From: Piscicola geometra
Lineage: Eukaryota > Annelida > Clitellata > Hirudinida > Piscicolidae
Length of the DNA: 64,000 nt
Direction of reading: 5' to 3'
Assembly (NCBI GenBank): GCA_943735955.1
Contig: OX030959.1
Location: 1,597,725 to 1,661,724 of the forward strand
Shown here: one piece after another, positions 62,900 to 64,000 of the stretch
How the letters are laid out: every line of letters begins with the position of its first letter
How positions within the stretch are numbered: position 1 is the first letter of the stretch
Notes under the pieces: model-generated
What the model saw: only the letters and a program-made list of their open reading frames with translations
Database searches by the model: none
Told to the model about the DNA's origin: nothing
Program-made: the position numbers and the translations under genes

Positions 62900-63334
62900 T
62901 TAATTGGAAGTTGGAGAGGCATCAGTGCTTGAAGGATTTTGAATTTCTTGGTACAGCTCATACAACTGGCAAACTTGCTCGTCATTTAGTTTATCCAAGT
63001 CATCCTCTTTCAACATCAATCCAAGGTGTTTATTGATGGCTGACTTTCCTAACTGGCTTGAAAGTGTTCTAGCATATTCCTAAAGATAAAAAAAACTGAT
63101 GAATATTAATGTAATAAACATTAAATTATAATTTGAATTTATTTGAATAATGGCAAAACTAACATTCCATTCTTTGAAAAATGTCACTTTAAATTGTGGT
63201 TCTGCATCCTTGTGTCTTTTGAATTCATCTTTGACATACCTGTCGCCAAACTCTTTCAACTCTTCAGGCAAGCCTCGATGTAACTTCAAAATGGTTTTGT
63301 ACAGAATACGACCCCTTGAAGACGAGTTAGCCAT
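62900..63334 (-). CDS. SDHAF3: succinate dehydrogenase assembly factor 3 (ACN9)
   Basis: A 116-residue protein in two exons (63164-63334 and 62900-63079, phase 0). SDHAF3 is an LYR-family chaperone of the mitochondrial matrix that helps place iron-sulfur clusters in the SdhB subunit of complex II. The N-terminus ILYKTILKLHRGLPEELKEF carries the LYR-type helix, with LYK instead of LYR. GDRYVKDEFKRHKDA and the second-exon start EYARTL fit ACN9, and DDLDKLNDEQVCQLYELYQE matches the conserved C-terminal helix. Human SDHAF3 has 125 residues. The 3' end faces TACO1, which also serves the respiratory chain. The first intron donor is GTTAGT. Confidence 0.92.
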
Positions 63335-63472
63335 GGGACTGACCGCTAAGATCTATAAGTTTACTTTTAGTTGATGAAATCTAGGTTTTAAATAACGAGG
63401 CGTTTAACTGGAAACGTTTTGTACTTAATTAATACAATTTTTTGATAGAAATAAAACGTGTATTTAAAAAAA

Positions 63473-63969
63473 TTAAAAGTATATTCCTTTTGAGACTTGC
63501 ATTTCTTTGATTTCTTGGTACAAGCATGGGTCTTTCAAGCCAAGCTGAAATATCATTTAAAAAAATTATAAAATACTATACTAACTTCATAAAATTTATT
63601 CAAGATAGTGGAGATAGCATAGACACGAGAAGACAACCTTCATGGCGAAGTTGAAGGCGTGTTGTGCCTCATACTTTCTGACCAAGGCGAGGTTCACCAG
63701 ACACAACTGCCCCCACACCACAGCACTCCTTTTGTCAAGGTAGTTTGCCTCTGAGAGAGCTGTCTCCGCTTCTTCAAACTGACAAAGCTGGCATGGTATG
63801 GTCGAGTTGCACTGAAGTTTGTCGTATTGATTTAATTTACATGAAGTAAAAAAGTAAACTTTTCAAAAACCAGCACAACCTTGTAGCAAGCCACTCCAAC
63901 GCCCAGCCAAGTGGCTGAAGTCGCAGTGTCTTTGCACGCCTGCAAGTACGTCTGCTTCGCATCTTCGTA
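63473..63969 (-). CDS. CFAP70: cilia- and flagella-associated protein 70, C-terminal exons (partial)
   Basis: Three phase-0 exons (63880-63969, 63638-63787, 63473-63544) give the last 103 residues; the gene continues beyond the right edge. They encode TPR repeats: KYEDAKQTYLQACKDTATSA-TWLGVGVACYK, then FEEAETALSEANYLDKRSAV-VWGQLCLV, then the terminal LGLKDPCLYQEIKEMQ. WLGVGVACYK, ALSEAN and the LGLKD end match CFAP70 as I know it, an axonemal protein of the outer dynein arm region required for normal beating. The last residues (VSKGIYF) are shorter than in vertebrates. The stop codon is 139 bp upstream, on the plus map, of nothing but the SDHAF3 start region, so the two genes are in tandem and very close. 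Confidence 0.8.
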
Positions 63970-64000
63970 CTTGTTTTTTAGAAAAAAAGACTTTCGTTAA

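Overview
This window is nuclear DNA of an animal, most likely a protostome invertebrate and probably a marine lophotrochozoan; the phylum is an inference of low confidence. The support is intron-rich metazoan genes with GT-AG introns, AT-rich introns against GC3-rich exons, a Shaw-type potassium channel of protostome type, and very many microsatellites, minisatellites and retroposon tails. Nothing bacterial, viral or organellar was seen.

Layout. 1-7 kb: (TCT)n, a 13-bp minisatellite, (CA)n and (TG)n tracts, retroposon pieces and one orphan exon. 7.07-7.70 kb, minus: an endosulfine/ARPP19 gene. 8.35-20.36 kb, minus: a Shaw (Kv3-type) channel whose S1-S2 loop is about 400 residues long. 20.4-27.3 kb: gene-poor, with two decayed mobile elements and an 810-bp (TG)n tract. 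27.3-41.1 kb: five minus-strand genes or gene parts in tandem, namely a Lys/Glu-rich nuclear-type protein, BRCC3 (BRCC36 deubiquitinase), EIF3L and SCAMP, with a LINE 3' end inside BRCC3. 41.6-45.1 kb, plus: TAF8, divergent from SCAMP. 45.5-49.9 kb, minus: a seven-repeat protocadherin, convergent with TAF8. 49.9-56.1 kb: intergenic. 56.1-61.0 kb, minus: a Fused/STK36-like kinase and a 398-residue protein that may be C2orf81-like. 61.3-62.8 kb, plus: TACO1, divergent from the previous gene. 62.9-63.3 kb, minus: SDHAF3, convergent with TACO1. From 63.5 kb, minus: the 3' end of CFAP70.

How the genes relate. There is no operon. The last 8 kb places two mitochondrial respiratory genes (TACO1, SDHAF3) among two or three cilium-linked genes (Fused-like kinase, possible C2orf81-like protein, CFAP70), with start-to-start gaps of 229 bp (C2orf81-like/TACO1) and 517 bp (SCAMP/TAF8) that look like shared promoters.

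The most unusual signal is a repeated relation between tandem repeats and splice sites. The clearest case is TAF8, where about 60 copies of a 30-31 bp unit begin exactly at a 5' splice site and each copy carries a donor-like GTGAGC. Similar abutting arrays occur at other junctions of Shaw, SCAMP, EIF3L and the Fused-like kinase. Exon models below were built by hand from reading frame, splice consensus and phase; all phases were checked to add up, but no transcript data were available.
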